From: Primula veris
Taxonomy: Eukaryota > Streptophyta > Magnoliopsida > Ericales > Primulaceae
Direction of reading: 5' to 3'
NCBI GenBank assembly: GCA_963682055.1
Contig: OY821751.1
Coordinates: forward strand, 12,276,001 to 12,340,000
DNA length: 64,000 nucleotides
Shown here: positions 28,751 to 39,570 of the stretch, one piece after another
Layout: every line of letters starts with the position of its first letter
Position numbering within the stretch: the first letter of the stretch is position 1
Notes under the pieces: model-generated
What the model was told of the DNA's origin: nothing
The model's input: only the letters and a program-made list of their open reading frames with translations
Database searches by the model: none
Translations under genes and position numbers: made by a program

Positions 28751-30943
28751 ATGAATTACAACTATGGTTATGACAACAACCAATGGAATAACAACAACAA
28801 TGCGAATTCATCCAGTGGCTCAAACGATGAGCTAACTGATTATTCGGAGCACTTTGAAGTTGATGAATTGACTTGGGAAACAAGGGATGAAATGCTTGCT
28901 GATCTTGCTGATGTGGCTGGAAATTGGGGTTTCATTCTTACAATTCGTAGGTCTGGAGGGGGTGATGGGAGCAGAACACCGTATGTTGATATTGTGTGTG
29001 ATAAATCGGGGGTTTACGAAAAAAAGAAACCATCTTCCGTAAAATCAGGTACAAAGAAAAAAGACTGTCCATTTTTCATTAAAGGTTACGTAGTTAATGG
29101 TGAATGGATGTGTCACGTAGAAAATGGACAACATAACCACCCACCTCCAACTTACCTCCAAGGGCAAGCACGATGTGCTCGTTTAACCCAAGATGAAAAA
29201 GAAATTGTTAAAACTTTAAGGCAAAGTAGTTTTAAAGTTGGTGCAATATTAGAGGCCATTAAAAATCGAAATCCTGAAAATGTATCAAACACTAAAACGA
29301 TACATAATTTTTTGGCCGAACTGAAATTTAAAGAACGAGATGGTAGAAACCCGACACAGGAACTTTTTAATTTGTTGGATAGACATCGCTACACATTCTA
29401 CTATAATATGAACCCATCAACCCATTGCCTTGAGAACTTGTTTTTTGCACACCCCGATTCTATAAGGATGTTCAAAGCTTTTCCTGATGTCTTGTTAATG
29501 GATTGTACATATAGAACAAACCGTTTTAATATGTCATTTCTAGAAGTCGTAGGAATGACATCAACGAACCAAACATATTGTTTAGGTTTTGTTTTCATGA
29601 GTGACGAGACACAAGAAAGTTATATATGGGCATTGGAAAAATTTAAAGTTACATTGGAGGGGTGTATACTACCTAGGGTGTTTGTAACCGACAGGGAAAT
29701 GGCCTTATCAAATGCTTTATCCGTTGTTTTCCCCGACTCTCATCATATTTTGTGCACTTTTCATATTGCAAAAAATGTTTTGAAAAACTGCCGTAAAAAG
29801 ATCCCTGACGAGGAGTGGCAAACGTTCCTAGATGATTGGGGTTTATTGGTTGATTCTGAGTCGATAGAGGAGTACAATTATAACCGAACTAATTTCAATA
29901 CCTCTTACAAATCGTACCCTGCTGTGATTAAGTATGTAGACAAGCTTTTAAATGATTATGCTGAAAAGTTTGTTGCATGCTATACCAACCACACAACACA
30001 TCTAGGTAACAGAACTAGCAATCGAGCCGAACAACAACATGCTAAGCTGAGAAGATCCCTTTCGACAAATACTGGCACGCTTGAAACTGTTTGGGTAGAG
30101 GTGAATAGAATTCTAGAAAAACAGTTTGAGGATATTAAGACGAAGTTGGATAAATGCAAGTCTTATTTTCCACATTCTGAAAAAACGCCTCTATTTATAA
30201 ATCTTAGGTCGTATATCACACACTATGCCTTTGATTTATTATTCCAAGAACACAAAAAATGTAGTGGCCAGGCTGATGAGAATTGTTCTTGCGGTTTTAA
30301 ATTGTCTCACGGTTTACCTTGTCATCATATTATGAGTGAACATATTTTATTCGGGAAGCCTCTTCCTCTAGAATATATTCATCCATTCTGGAAAAAATTA
30401 GACGTAATTGATGATAATGGGAACACCGATGATTATGGGGTAGAGGGTGATCTAGAAGAGTTTAAAAGTGTTTACGCTAGCAAAACGAATGTTGAAAAAC
30501 GGCATATGAAAACACAACTCCGAGAGATAACCGTACCATCAAAAACATCCGTCAGTGACCCCGAAGTGAGAGCAAATAGGGGGAGACCTAGAAAAGGCGA
30601 CAAATCTAGTAAGAGGGATAAGTCGGGATGGGAGTATGTGGAGGAACAGAGTGCTGGTGCTAGTAGGGACAAGGGCAAAGGCAAGGCCGATGAAACACCG
30701 GAGGTAAGGGTAAACCCAACTAGGAGGCCGCGAAACCAGAACCCTAAACCCACCCCCAATAGGCCAACCTTCCTGTACAGTGACCAAATATGGGTCATGT
30801 TACATAGTTACATCGAAACGGTTTATGATGTGCGTGGGGATGGTAACTGTGGGTTCCGGGTACTTGCAAATGCGACGGGTAAACAGAATGGGGAAGATGA
30901 TTGGTACGCGATAAGATGTGAATTGTTTCAAGAGCTGCTTTGA
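28751..30943 (+). CDS. FAR1-type MULE transposase with SWIM finger and the start of an OTU domain
   Basis: A single-exon frame of 730 residues. A FAR1/WRKY-GCM1-type DNA-binding domain lies at about 55-135 (CPFFIKGYVVNGEWMCHVEN with QHNHPP). The MULE transposase domain lies at about 245-350, with LLMDCTYRTNRFN (first D), VFVTDREMALSNA (second D) and HILCTFHIAKNVLKNC; the third acid is probably in NRTSNRAEQQHAKLR. A SWIM zinc finger CSCGFKLSHGLPCHH is at about 511-527. A basic linker with GRPRKGDKSSKR (AT-hook-like) follows, and finally VRGDGNCGFRVLAN near 694, the Asp/Cys motif of an OTU cysteine protease. The frame stops at TGA soon after, and the rest of the OTU domain continues in another frame from 30918. 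It would cut and join the element ends in the nucleus. The OTU part is a known type of addition in plant MULEs. Confidence 0.9.
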   Translation: MNYNYGYDNNQWNNNNNANSSSGSNDELTDYSEHFEVDELTWETRDEMLADLADVAGNWGFILTIRRSGGGDGSRTPYVDIVCDKSGVYEKKKPSSVKSGTKKKDCPFFIKGYVVNGEWMCHVENGQHNHPPPTYLQGQARCARLTQDEKEIVKTLRQSSFKVGAILEAIKNRNPENVSNTKTIHNFLAELKFKERDGRNPTQELFNLLDRHRYTFYYNMNPSTHCLENLFFAHPDSIRMFKAFPDVLLMDCTYRTNRFNMSFLEVVGMTSTNQTYCLGFVFMSDETQESYIWALEKFKVTLEGCILPRVFVTDREMALSNALSVVFPDSHHILCTFHIAKNVLKNCRKKIPDEEWQTFLDDWGLLVDSESIEEYNYNRTNFNTSYKSYPAVIKYVDKLLNDYAEKFVACYTNHTTHLGNRTSNRAEQQHAKLRRSLSTNTGTLETVWVEVNRILEKQFEDIKTKLDKCKSYFPHSEKTPLFINLRSYITHYAFDLLFQEHKKCSGQADENCSCGFKLSHGLPCHHIMSEHILFGKPLPLEYIHPFWKKLDVIDDNGNTDDYGVEGDLEEFKSVYASKTNVEKRHMKTQLREITVPSKTSVSDPEVRANRGRPRKGDKSSKRDKSGWEYVEEQSAGASRDKGKGKADETPEVRVNPTRRPRNQNPKPTPNRPTFLYSDQIWVMLHSYIETVYDVRGDGNCGFRVLANATGKQNGEDDWYAIRCELFQELL

Positions 30944-31403
30944 AGCTTACCGGTATGATTACATTTTATCAAGTTTAAATTTTTATCATCCTACAAATCC
31001 CGCACCTATTGACAAATGGATGAGATTTCCGTCTTATGGGTTTTTAATTGCTTCTCATTACAATATGCCAATTGTATTGTTGTCCTTATGGGAAAATCAA
31101 AATGGAGGGGTAAACCTGTGGAACTCTACGTTTTTACCGCTTTATACTGGTCCGCCTCAGGGAACGACATATTACATCCCGACTGTAATGGTGTTCGTCA
31201 ACAGTTGTCACTATGCTCAGGTTATTCCTAAAGAAGGGATCTTCCCAATGCCAGGAATTATAGCACGGTGGGAACAAACACGCACTGAGGCAGCTGCGCC
31301 ATGGAAGGAACTTTTTCGACCAAATTTCAAATTATATATGGCGTTGGAAAAGCAATCGGGAAAGAAAAAAGCAAATGAAGAACCTATAGACCTAAGTCCA
31401 TAA
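30918..31403 (+). pseudogene. Frameshifted 3' half of the OTU protease domain
   Basis: The frame reads FEAYRYDYILSSLNFYHPTN and WMRFPSYGFLIASHYNMPIV, then VFVNSCHYAQVIP, which carries the expected OTU histidine next to the aromatic residue. It ends KKANEEPIDLSP. It overlaps the end of the transposase frame and lies +1 relative to it. The joint is between FQELL and FEAYRYDY around 30930-30945. No good intron is visible, so a one-base insertion is the simplest explanation. A programmed +1 shift is possible but unsupported. Confidence 0.75.
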
Positions 31404-32499
31404 TCGGTTTTTTATTTTTAATTTTATGTAAATTACTATTTTTTTCAATTTGTTGTAAATTTATATGATGTAAACAAATGTTTAATAAATTCGTTTTATG
31501 AAATTTAGTTCATGTAATTTAGTTCATGTTTGCATATTGGGTTAATTTATTTTATGAAATTTATATAATTTATGATTGTTTCATTCAAGAAAATTGTCGA
31601 TTGACACCAAATTGACGACTTAGTTATGTTTCATATTGCGTTATACAAGTGTTAAAAAAAAAAAAAAAAACTTCACAAAAATTGACGATTTAGTTAATCA
31701 TTCAATAAATATCAACTTATACACTTAAATATAACATGAACAAAAAACATAAAATTTATCAAATCAATTTTTTTTGTGTAAATTTGTGTAAATTTTGTGT
31801 TTTTTTTGAGAGATTGTTAGAATATTGGTAATTTATTTTATGTATAATTTTAAAAAGAAGGCATTTAGTTTTTTTATTAAAAAAAAATCATGTTTAATTT
31901 GAAAAAAATATTCAGTATTTTAATTTTAATTATTAGAATTTTAATTTATGTAAAAAGAGTAATTTACATAAAATTAAAAATAAAAAACTGATTATTGACT
32001 CCAAATTGACGACTTAATTAATGTTTCATATTGCGTTATACAAGTGTTTAAAACCAAACAAAAAAACTTCTCAAAAATTGACAATTTAGTTAATCATTCA
32101 ATAAATATAAACTTATACAATTGACAAAAATATAACATGAACCAAAATTGTAAAATTTATCAAAACAACTTTTTTTTGGTAAATTTTGTGTAAATTTTGA
32201 GAGTTTGTTATAATATTGGTAATTTATTTTATGTAAAATTTTAAAACTAAGGCATTTTGTTTTTTAATTTGAAAAAAACAAAAAAATATCAACTTATACA
32301 CTTGAAAAAAATATCAAATTATACACTTGAAAAAAATATCAACTTATACACTTGAAAAAAATATCAAATTTTAAAAATAAGGCATTTTTATGTAAAAAAA
32401 AAAACATATTTAATTTGAAAAAATTATTCAGTATTTTAATTTTAATTCTCAGATTTTTATTTTTTATTTTTAAAGCAAAAAACCTGAAAAAGGCTGTAA
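31404..32499 (+). repeat. AT-rich 3' region of the MULE with a diverged tandem duplication of about 395 bp
   Basis: AAATTGACGACTTAGTTATG, CATATTGCGTTATACAAGTG and GTTAATCATTCAATAAATAT occur near 31607-31720 and again near 31997-32110. Several ATATCAACTTATACACTTGA copies lie near 32285-32365. No gene is seen apart from the end of the transposase frame. Confidence 0.75.
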
Positions 32500-32641
32500 A
32501 CCGTAGATTAAATCTACGGTCTACAGTCATTGACTGTAAACCGTAGATTAAATCTACGGTCTACAGTCATTGACTGTAAACCGTAGATTTAATCTACGGT
32601 TTACAGTCAATGACTGTAGACCGTAGATTTAATCTACGGTC
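32500..32641. repeat. Right terminal block: four palindromes at 40-bp spacing
   Basis: The 19-bp palindromes are centred near 32510, 32550, 32590 and 32630. The spacers are again palindromic (TACAGTCATTGACTGTA) but different from the left-end spacers (TACAGTGTTTCACTGTA), while the 19-bp cores are the same. Confidence 0.95.
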
Positions 32642-32759
32642 TGAGAGTGAATCCAGAATTTATGCAGTACATTGAGAGCACCTCGACAACAAAATTGGTG
32701 TTGTTTGTACTTGCAATTCTAATTTGGTAACTTTTAGTCTAAATCAGTAATTTAGTAGT

Positions 32760-32965
32760 ACTAAATACACGACACACAAAACCAATCAGTAAAAAAAAAA
32801 AAAAAGGAACAAAACATTACAATCGTAATAAGGTTTTAAAATCATGTTAGAACAAATGACACATCAACATCAAAGGAGTAAAAATCGCAATGCACATGGG
32901 TCTAACAAGCCAGCCAAACAAATGTTTGTGGTGTTGTGAGTAACAGAATCCATAACTAATTTGGT
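32760..32965 (+). repeat. Host segment, paralogous empty site of the minus-strand Copia
   Basis: This segment resembles the two pieces 42660-42718 and 50528-50670 read together (ACAAAACCAAT, AACAAAACATTAC, AAGGTTTTAAA, ACATCAACATCAAA, TTTGTGGTGTTGTGAGTAA). It is continuous here, with a single ATTAC. It is an unoccupied paralog of the site into which the Copia at 42719-50527 inserted. Confidence 0.8.
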
Positions 32966-33001
32966 AGGGTAGCACCTCCCTACAAAAAATATTACCTCAT
33001 T

Positions 33002-33178
33002 TGTTTTAGTGTATTATTAGGCATTTTAGATCTGAATTTTTATTAAGGTCTAAGTTGGTCTTAATAGGTCTTGTAATCCTACCATCTACTATATAAAGAG
33101 TGTTAGAGAGTAAGAGATTCGTTTCTCTCTCTATATATACTTGTATATCTCCATCTCCAGCAAATATATCACACAACA
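33002..33178 (+). repeat. 5' LTR of a decayed plus-strand Copia element
   Basis: It starts TGTTTTAGTGTATTATTAGG and ends ATCACACAACA. It includes CTACTATATAAAGAG (TATA box near 33092) and a CT-rich leader. It matches the 3' LTR at 41696 and the inverted LTR at 42719-42954. A CGTTATCAGCA primer-site-like stretch follows at 33179. Confidence 0.75.
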
Positions 33179-33444
33179 CGTTATCAGCATTTTGCTCACG
33201 AATATTGAAATTAAAGGTAGAATATTTGAGTATTTGTTCGAATAACAGGGTTTTAAGTTTGAAAATTGAGTTATAAACATACGACAAAATTTTGAAATTT
33301 TTTTGTTCTTTCGGCCTTCCCCAATATACATGCAGTACGGTACACCATAATTTTTTCTCTCTTGTAAACTCAAAATTGCATGATAGTGATATTGGTTCGT
33401 AAATTGCATGTTAATACATGTGTGACTACAATTGTCCAAACCAG

Positions 33445-33904
33445 CAGGGAGGACCCAAAAGGGGCTGGGGTGGCCGTGACCACCCCGCCGACGATTTTCA
33501 ATATATATATATATTTTTATACATTTAATTAAAAAAATTCTGAGATATATACATTGATGGTCTCCCACAGTTAAACAAAAGAGTTGCTGGTGTAATGGTA
33601 AAATTGGACCATAAGGTAGTGGAATATTAGTATTTCAAATCATGTTAGCTTATTTTTTCTAAAATTTTCCGTTTTTTACTTTGAAATTACCCAATTTTCT
33701 AAATAACTATTGTATTTTCCCAAACAAAATTACATAAAAAAATTATTTTATTGTTCTATGTCTTTTATCTTGACTTCATATTTATTTTATGCTATGTTGA
33801 ACATAGAAAAAAAAATTATTTTTGTATTAGAAACTATTTTTTTCTTTTCAACATATTTTTTACATCACGACCCCCGAATAAAATCAATTCCGGTTCCGTC
33901 CTTG
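33445..33904. mobile_element. hAT-type MITE, 460 bp
   Basis: Its ends are CAGGGAGGACCC and, in reverse complement, CAAGGACGGAACC, imperfect inverted repeats of the kind seen in plant hAT elements. The flanking 8-mers are CAAACCAG (33437-33444) and CAAACCAC (33905-33912), a 7/8 match to an 8-bp target duplicate. No transposase is present. It lies in the 5' internal part of the Copia element. Confidence 0.75.
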
Positions 33905-33977
33905 CAAACCACTGCATACTATATGATCATATATGTTTGTGTATTTATGCAGTATTAATAACTTATATAGACTTAGC

Positions 33978-34217
33978 GGGTTTTTCTTTTGTGCCGTTCA
34001 CTATTGAACGGCACATTGTACCGTTAAATAAAGCACCGTTGGATCATTTAATTTAGATTTAGACCGTTAGATTTAAGGGTACAATAGTAATTTAAGGGTT
34101 TTTTTTTTAATAGGGTTTTAGATCCTACGGTTCAGATATAATATAAAGTGATCAAACGGTACAGAATTAACGGTACAATGTGCAGTCAAACACATTGACT
34201 GCACAAAATGGGGACCC
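33978..34217. mobile_element. Mutator-type MITE, 240 bp
   Basis: A perfect 9-bp target duplicate AGACTTAGC lies at 33969-33977 and 34218-34226. The terminal inverted repeats are about 50 bp (GGGT, then TTTTGTGC, then GCACATTGTACCGTTAA at both ends). Each end contains a perfect 10-bp stem hairpin: 33991-34014 (GTGCCGTTCA / TGAACGGCAC) and 34180-34204 (GTGCAGTCAA / TTGACTGCAC). Noncoding. Confidence 0.92.
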
Positions 34218-34229
34218 AGACTTAGCAAT

Positions 34230-34974
34230 CTTGCATATGATTTGTGTGGTTATAAAAATTGCTAGCCGTAATTGAGTATATGTAAAACTATTATTCTATA
34301 CAGACATATATGTTACCTTTGCTTATAACCTAAATACAAACAAAAGGTATATTAAATGCTACCGGTATCAGTTGTTACGGGGATGATAAAACATGGTACA
34401 AATTGGTTAGTACTAATACTGTAATAATTTTTAGTTATGAAAGTACTAAAACATGATTGTAAGTTGAGAAAATCATGTACCTATAAATATAGTATACTTT
34501 CGGACTGAATATGTAGCATACTGAAAACATCAGGACTGTTTAGAATTTCTCTGTAAATTACGGACTGAACTGTAAAACAGATTAAGGATTAAACTGCAAT
34601 ACTCCATAAAATCTGGATTGGTTATGAGATAAGGCTATAACTGAGATAAATTACTGAAATTACACGCATGCTTCTATAATAATTACTTGTATGCAAAACA
34701 GTATGTATGTTTAATAAATACCTATATTCAGTCAATATACACCGACTCACATGCATGTTAATTAATTAAAAGGCAAGTGAATAAGAATTACCATGTTAAT
34801 AATCACTGCCATATTGATATTTTGTATGTATGACCAAACATAATTGATTGTGAGATTTAATCTAATCAAATATATTGATATCGACCGAACGATTTCAATA
34901 TCAATAATAAAATTTGCGAAATCATATATTTTCATATTTAAGTTGGAAAAATTATGAACCTTCTCCAACTAGGC
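34230..34974. other. AT-rich internal Copia sequence, no gene seen
   Basis: Follows the Mutator MITE. I see no frame or repeat that I can assign. Confidence 0.4.
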
Positions 34975-37900
34975 TCACCTATTTGGATACGATGTATAGG
35001 AAAAATATAGGCAGATAGTTGCTATTCTAATGAGGTCGGTGTATAAGTGGCATTCGTGCCCACCACCCTCACCGTCTTACCTGGTCGTGTTCTAGTAGAG
35101 CTACCGAAAGGGGCTGACTAAATAATAATTTCTCCGATTGTGTTTATATAGTGATGCATGTTTCGCCGAATTGGTGTCGCAGTATCGACCTATCGTTCGA
35201 TCAATGAAAACCAGTTCCCTAGAAAAACAAAACTAGTGTTTTTCGAACCTATCGTTTCAAAACAAAGTTTGTGCTTGTGCAAACCATAAACATATAAATC
35301 AGTCGTTTTATATAATAACTAATGCAGAACTCCCAACATACGTTGCATGCCATCTATGATGAGGAAAATCGCAAAACATACTTGCGAAATGACTATTTAG
35401 ACAATGATGTTATTCCGTTACCACATGTTAGTCACCCTGATGTGTGAGCATGTGATGCCTAATTTTTTTTGGATGCCATCTTTGATGAGTAAAACACGAG
35501 TTTGTTGTTACTCACGAGATGAAGTCTAAGGTGTTGATTTTATTCCGCCGCCACATTTGAGACGTGATGACGTCTATGGTGAACAAATATCTGAAAGAGC
35601 GATCACCAAAATACTGGATTGGAAATTGTATTGCATAAGCAGTATCGTGAATTTATATTCACCATGTTCCTTCATTGCACATCTGTTTGTGGTTGAGAAA
35701 ATACCCCGATGAGAAGTTTTAATCATATTGGGTCACTGGCAAATTGTTTGCCTGATACTAATGCTTTTTGTGGACATTTTTCCTCGGATTGAGAACTGAG
35801 CCAAGGATTATTTGTGTCGAACAGTCGTGAGCATAACGCTTGTCTAGTCAAGCGAACTTTAGACAATCATCAAAGCCGAAGACATGTGGCTCTAAGAAAG
35901 TTCTTGAAAGGTACAATAGGGCCCGTTGTCCCAAAGGAAGAGACAATGCTCAAGGAGCCAATTCTTTGCCATAAAAGACCAATGTCATTCTCGGCTACTC
36001 CTTAAATAGTTCAAAAACATCATGAGTATAGAAAAGCCGAAGCTAATGTGGTTAAAGCTAACTGAAAGGAAACTCTTGAGACCCCCAGTTTTGTGGCTCA
36101 AATGAGTTTGGTACCTTTCTTTATTAATTTTTTATCCGATTTGTTGCTAATCTGGATTATGTTTTTCCATTTGGATTATGATTTTTCCATTTGGATTATG
36201 ATTTTTCCATTTGTACTTTACTTTTGGATTATGGTTTGCCTGTTTACAAAATTTCTCGAAATAATTTAAAGTGTTTTGAGGAAATTTCTTTCAAGATGTG
36301 ACCAAAGTTTAAATTATCAACTTTTATGGCAATACATGTGGGGTAGTTGATCGTCTGGCTAAAGTGGGTAACATTGTACCACTTACAAAATCACCAACTA
36401 CTTTCCTAAAGAACTTTCTATGACAATGATTCTGGACCTGTCGTTCCAAATCGAAATTTTGGTAAAACCAAATTGATTTGTCAAATATGAGGCATTATAA
36501 TCCAGGTCATGTCATACCTTGTTGAGTTATAAGATATTCTAGAAAACCAGTGTTAACTAGTAATAGCTCATGAAAGAATTATTTTTTTTTACATAGCCTC
36601 CACTAAATACGACCAAAAACGTATTTTGGAGGAGTTGAAATGTCTTTCAAGTGGTTGCTACCACAATTTTTTAAAGCATTTAAAGTTACCTTATCATTTC
36701 GCCCGTCGTCGATTGATAAATAATTTAGATGCTAAGACATGATTGTCTGTACTATCATTCGCATGTCGTTGATTGATAAGAGCATTTTGATATTGTGGCA
36801 TTGACCGGATGAGATATTCTCGAGTCAAAAGACGATGCCTGATTTATAATCGCATCGCATTTGGATCATTTTTGAGGAGATAATTTTATGATTAATATAA
36901 AGTCCATGCCATTAATGCCCTATTTGAAAGACTAATATGTGTACAGACTACAAAAATGGACTCGTAGAATTCTTGCAAAGAATTAAAGAAGTTATTGTGG
37001 ACTTATCTAACCATAAGACGGACCATTAATATATAGTTATGGTTGATGCATCGACAACACGATCACATGTATATTGTTCTCCACATAAATGCAACACTTC
37101 CCAACTCTTAGCCTTATCATTAAATTGATGGCTCATGATCCGGATTATCCTGAAAAATCTAGTGACTTGATAATGCTGAAGAGTAAAGATTGAAATTTCA
37201 ATGTGTATTACTTGAGTTTGGGAATTGAAATTGAACATCCTGTCGATTATGTTCAAACCCAAATGGACTCATGAAAACTTTGATGATGCGACTGCAAGTG
37301 ATTGCACGCACTTCTTGGTTTTGCACACCAAGATTCCTATTTCCGTATGGGGTTATGATGTATTGCTGCATTGGTCCGTTATGAGGCCCATAGACATTAA
37401 AACACATTATGCGTACTAGCTGGTTACTGGTTATGAGCTAGAAGTCTCATATTAACGTGTGTTGAGTGCTTAATTCGTATTTTGATTGAGCCGCTAAATC
37501 GTTCAAAATATGGACATCTGAAGGGGACATAAGTCGGTTATGAATTCCCCGCCTATCATTTGATAGAGTATCTTGGCAAGCGATCTCTTTACCGCATGAC
37601 ATGCGGAAGTGACATCGCTAAGACTGTTTCCCCATCGTTAGGAGAAGATATGCATGTGAACATTGATAAGAAATGACGTGATGTAACGTGGCATTCTCAC
37701 TCAGTCTTAGCTTAATCCCCAAACTACACTTAGTGATAAGTAAGTGTGGAGACTCCCCCAAGTCTAAATAAGTGCCAGACACACTTGACAATTTATGAAA
37801 TGTCACAAGATCATTTATATCTGCTGCAATTATACTGCAAGGAAAGACCCTGTCGGATGCCGTGTTCCTGTTGTAACACATTGTTTTGGCCGAACCTGCT

Positions 37901-39570
37901 AAGTAAAGTATGTTGTTGTCGGCTGTCCAGTCTGTCGTCCTTTTGAATATTCGAGAAAGTTGACCGGTTCTTAATTTATTCAGCCCCTAGAGAGGTGAAC
38001 TGAAACTCGTTTGTCACACAAAATTATAAAGGATCTAGGAGATGTGTGATTCCTCTTCATCCTAAAAATCTTGAAATATCTGTCGATCATGATATCTTAG
38101 ACGATATTGAAGCGAAACGAGACTGTCATTGATTAATTGTTCTTATATTCGGTGACGACCGATAATATGAGGAAATGATGATAGGGAACAACGTATCGTT
38201 GCCTGAAGTCAATGTAGAACAGACTGACCTAATGGAAACTTACAATCCAAGTAGACTACTTAGTGAAAGTGTGTTCGAAACTGTAGCTCTAACACCACCA
38301 ATGTTAAACGAGTTCGTTTATTTGGTTATTCATAAGGAAGAGTGATGAGAATAATGAGACTGTATTAGTGCTCGCCTAGTAGCGCAAGTCTTCTCTTACA
38401 CCTTGGAATTGATTACAAAATGGTTTATTTCCTTGTAATGGACATTATAATGGTCCCTACTTTATCAGTTTAGTAGTTTCCAAAAAACTGAGTATGCATC
38501 ATGTGATTGTGGTCACGGTTTTATCTCTATGGAGATTTAGACAAAGAGATGTAGATGAAGGTCCATGTGTGACTTCATGCGGTTGAATCAAGTAGTTCCT
38601 GACCACGGAACATGTTCTAAATTAACTGAGATGTTCACTGTATGGATTATAAAATCCGAACGGAGGTGGTATCCCCCTTAAGTGATTACTTGATCATCTT
38701 GGGATACGTAGAGACACATTTTATACCCTGCGTGTTTTATTACGCGATCCACTTTTGGATTTGCATTCGAGATGAAGGATCTTGGGAAGACACGATAGTG
38801 ACTCGGCCTAATGATCGAGTCCCGCAAATATTGAATCTAAGTCCATGATTCAGACTACACCCAGAAGGTGTTATGACGCTTTAGTCATTATGATGCTTAG
38901 TCGTCAAATTCTCCCATGATCATTGATCACTAGACATTGATATAGACCCGGTCCGTCCCTGATGAGACGATGAAGAGATATTGAACCATGATGTTCATAT
39001 CTAAGTACAATAAGCACATTATTGTATTTGGTCTAATGTGATAGGACAAACATCTCGTCTGCTGTGAATGGTATAGCTCGACACAACATCGCGCTAACAT
39101 GTTGCCATCGAAATGGCATAAAAGACATTTTCCCATTACCTTAAGGTAACTGTGGATGAGGGTTTGTCTTATCCCATTGCATCATCGAGTGTACCTACCC
39201 CATTTGATACTCGAATTAACGCAACCGTTTTTCGGTTATACCGATGCTGGTTATTTATCAGACCCGCATAAGGGATATTCCTAGTATGGTTATGTATTTA
39301 CCATTAGCAATAGGCGATATCTTGGAGGTCTTGTTAAGACTCCAAATGAATCACTCTGATCTACTCGTGCTCTATGAGACGACAAGAGAGTGTATATGGT
39401 TTCGAGATACTATTAGCCATATTTGAATTACATATGCTCTGTCTCACGATTCAGATGAAGCACTTGTCATATTTGAGGACAACTTGCTGTTGTCGATCAA
39501 CAGAGACATGACTATATTATGCTCTTTAGCATTTCCCGCCAAAATAAATCTTCACATAAGAAATTAAAGA
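34975..39570 (+). pseudogene. Copia gag-pol remains, many stops and frameshifts
   Basis: Fragments recall Copia pol on the plus strand. Near 38395-38450 is YTLGIDYKMVYFLVMD, resembling the RT start (GIDYEETYSPVMD in relatives). Near 38665-38780 is LSDYLIILGY with IPCVF, resembling the LSEYLLKEGY...CPCVF region. Near 39385-39425 is YETTRECIWFRDTI, resembling the RNase H EASRECVWLR motif. Near 39530-39568 is SRQNKSSHKKLK, resembling the end of RNase H. Upstream sequence is too decayed to assign beyond this. The region 38150-38945 is matched in inverted orientation by 48880-49640. Confidence 0.7.

Larger units (their letters stand above)
22908..32641 (+). mobile_element. Composite Mutator-like element with palindromic ends, carrying PMD and MULE/OTU genes
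   Basis: Both ends are blocks of four copies of the palindrome CCGTAGATTTAATCTACGG (or its ATTAAAT variant), centred every 40 bp: left 22919, 22959, 22999 and 23039; right about 32510, 32550, 32590 and 32630. Between them lie a PMD gene (24815-27188), a telomere-like array, a third palindrome block and a FAR1/MULE transposase gene (28751-31403), all on the plus strand. PMD genes are known to travel with Mutator-like and Gypsy elements. Because the outer blocks share sequence and phasing, I infer that they are the terminal repeats of one element of about 9.7 kb. I could not find the 9-bp target duplicate expected of a MULE: the flanks are AAACGCAAT and TGAGAGTGA. The exact ends are therefore uncertain, or one flank has been rearranged. 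Confidence 0.75.

Noticed and set aside
22899..32650. 9-bp target duplicate immediately outside the palindromic blocks
   Set aside because: The left 9-mer AAACGCAAT and the right TGAGAGTGA do not match, so the ends are left open.
33577..33640. tRNA-like or SINE-like stretch (GTTGCTGGTGTAATGGTAAAA)
   Set aside because: No cloverleaf with anticodon arm and T-arm could be formed. It lies within the hAT-type MITE.
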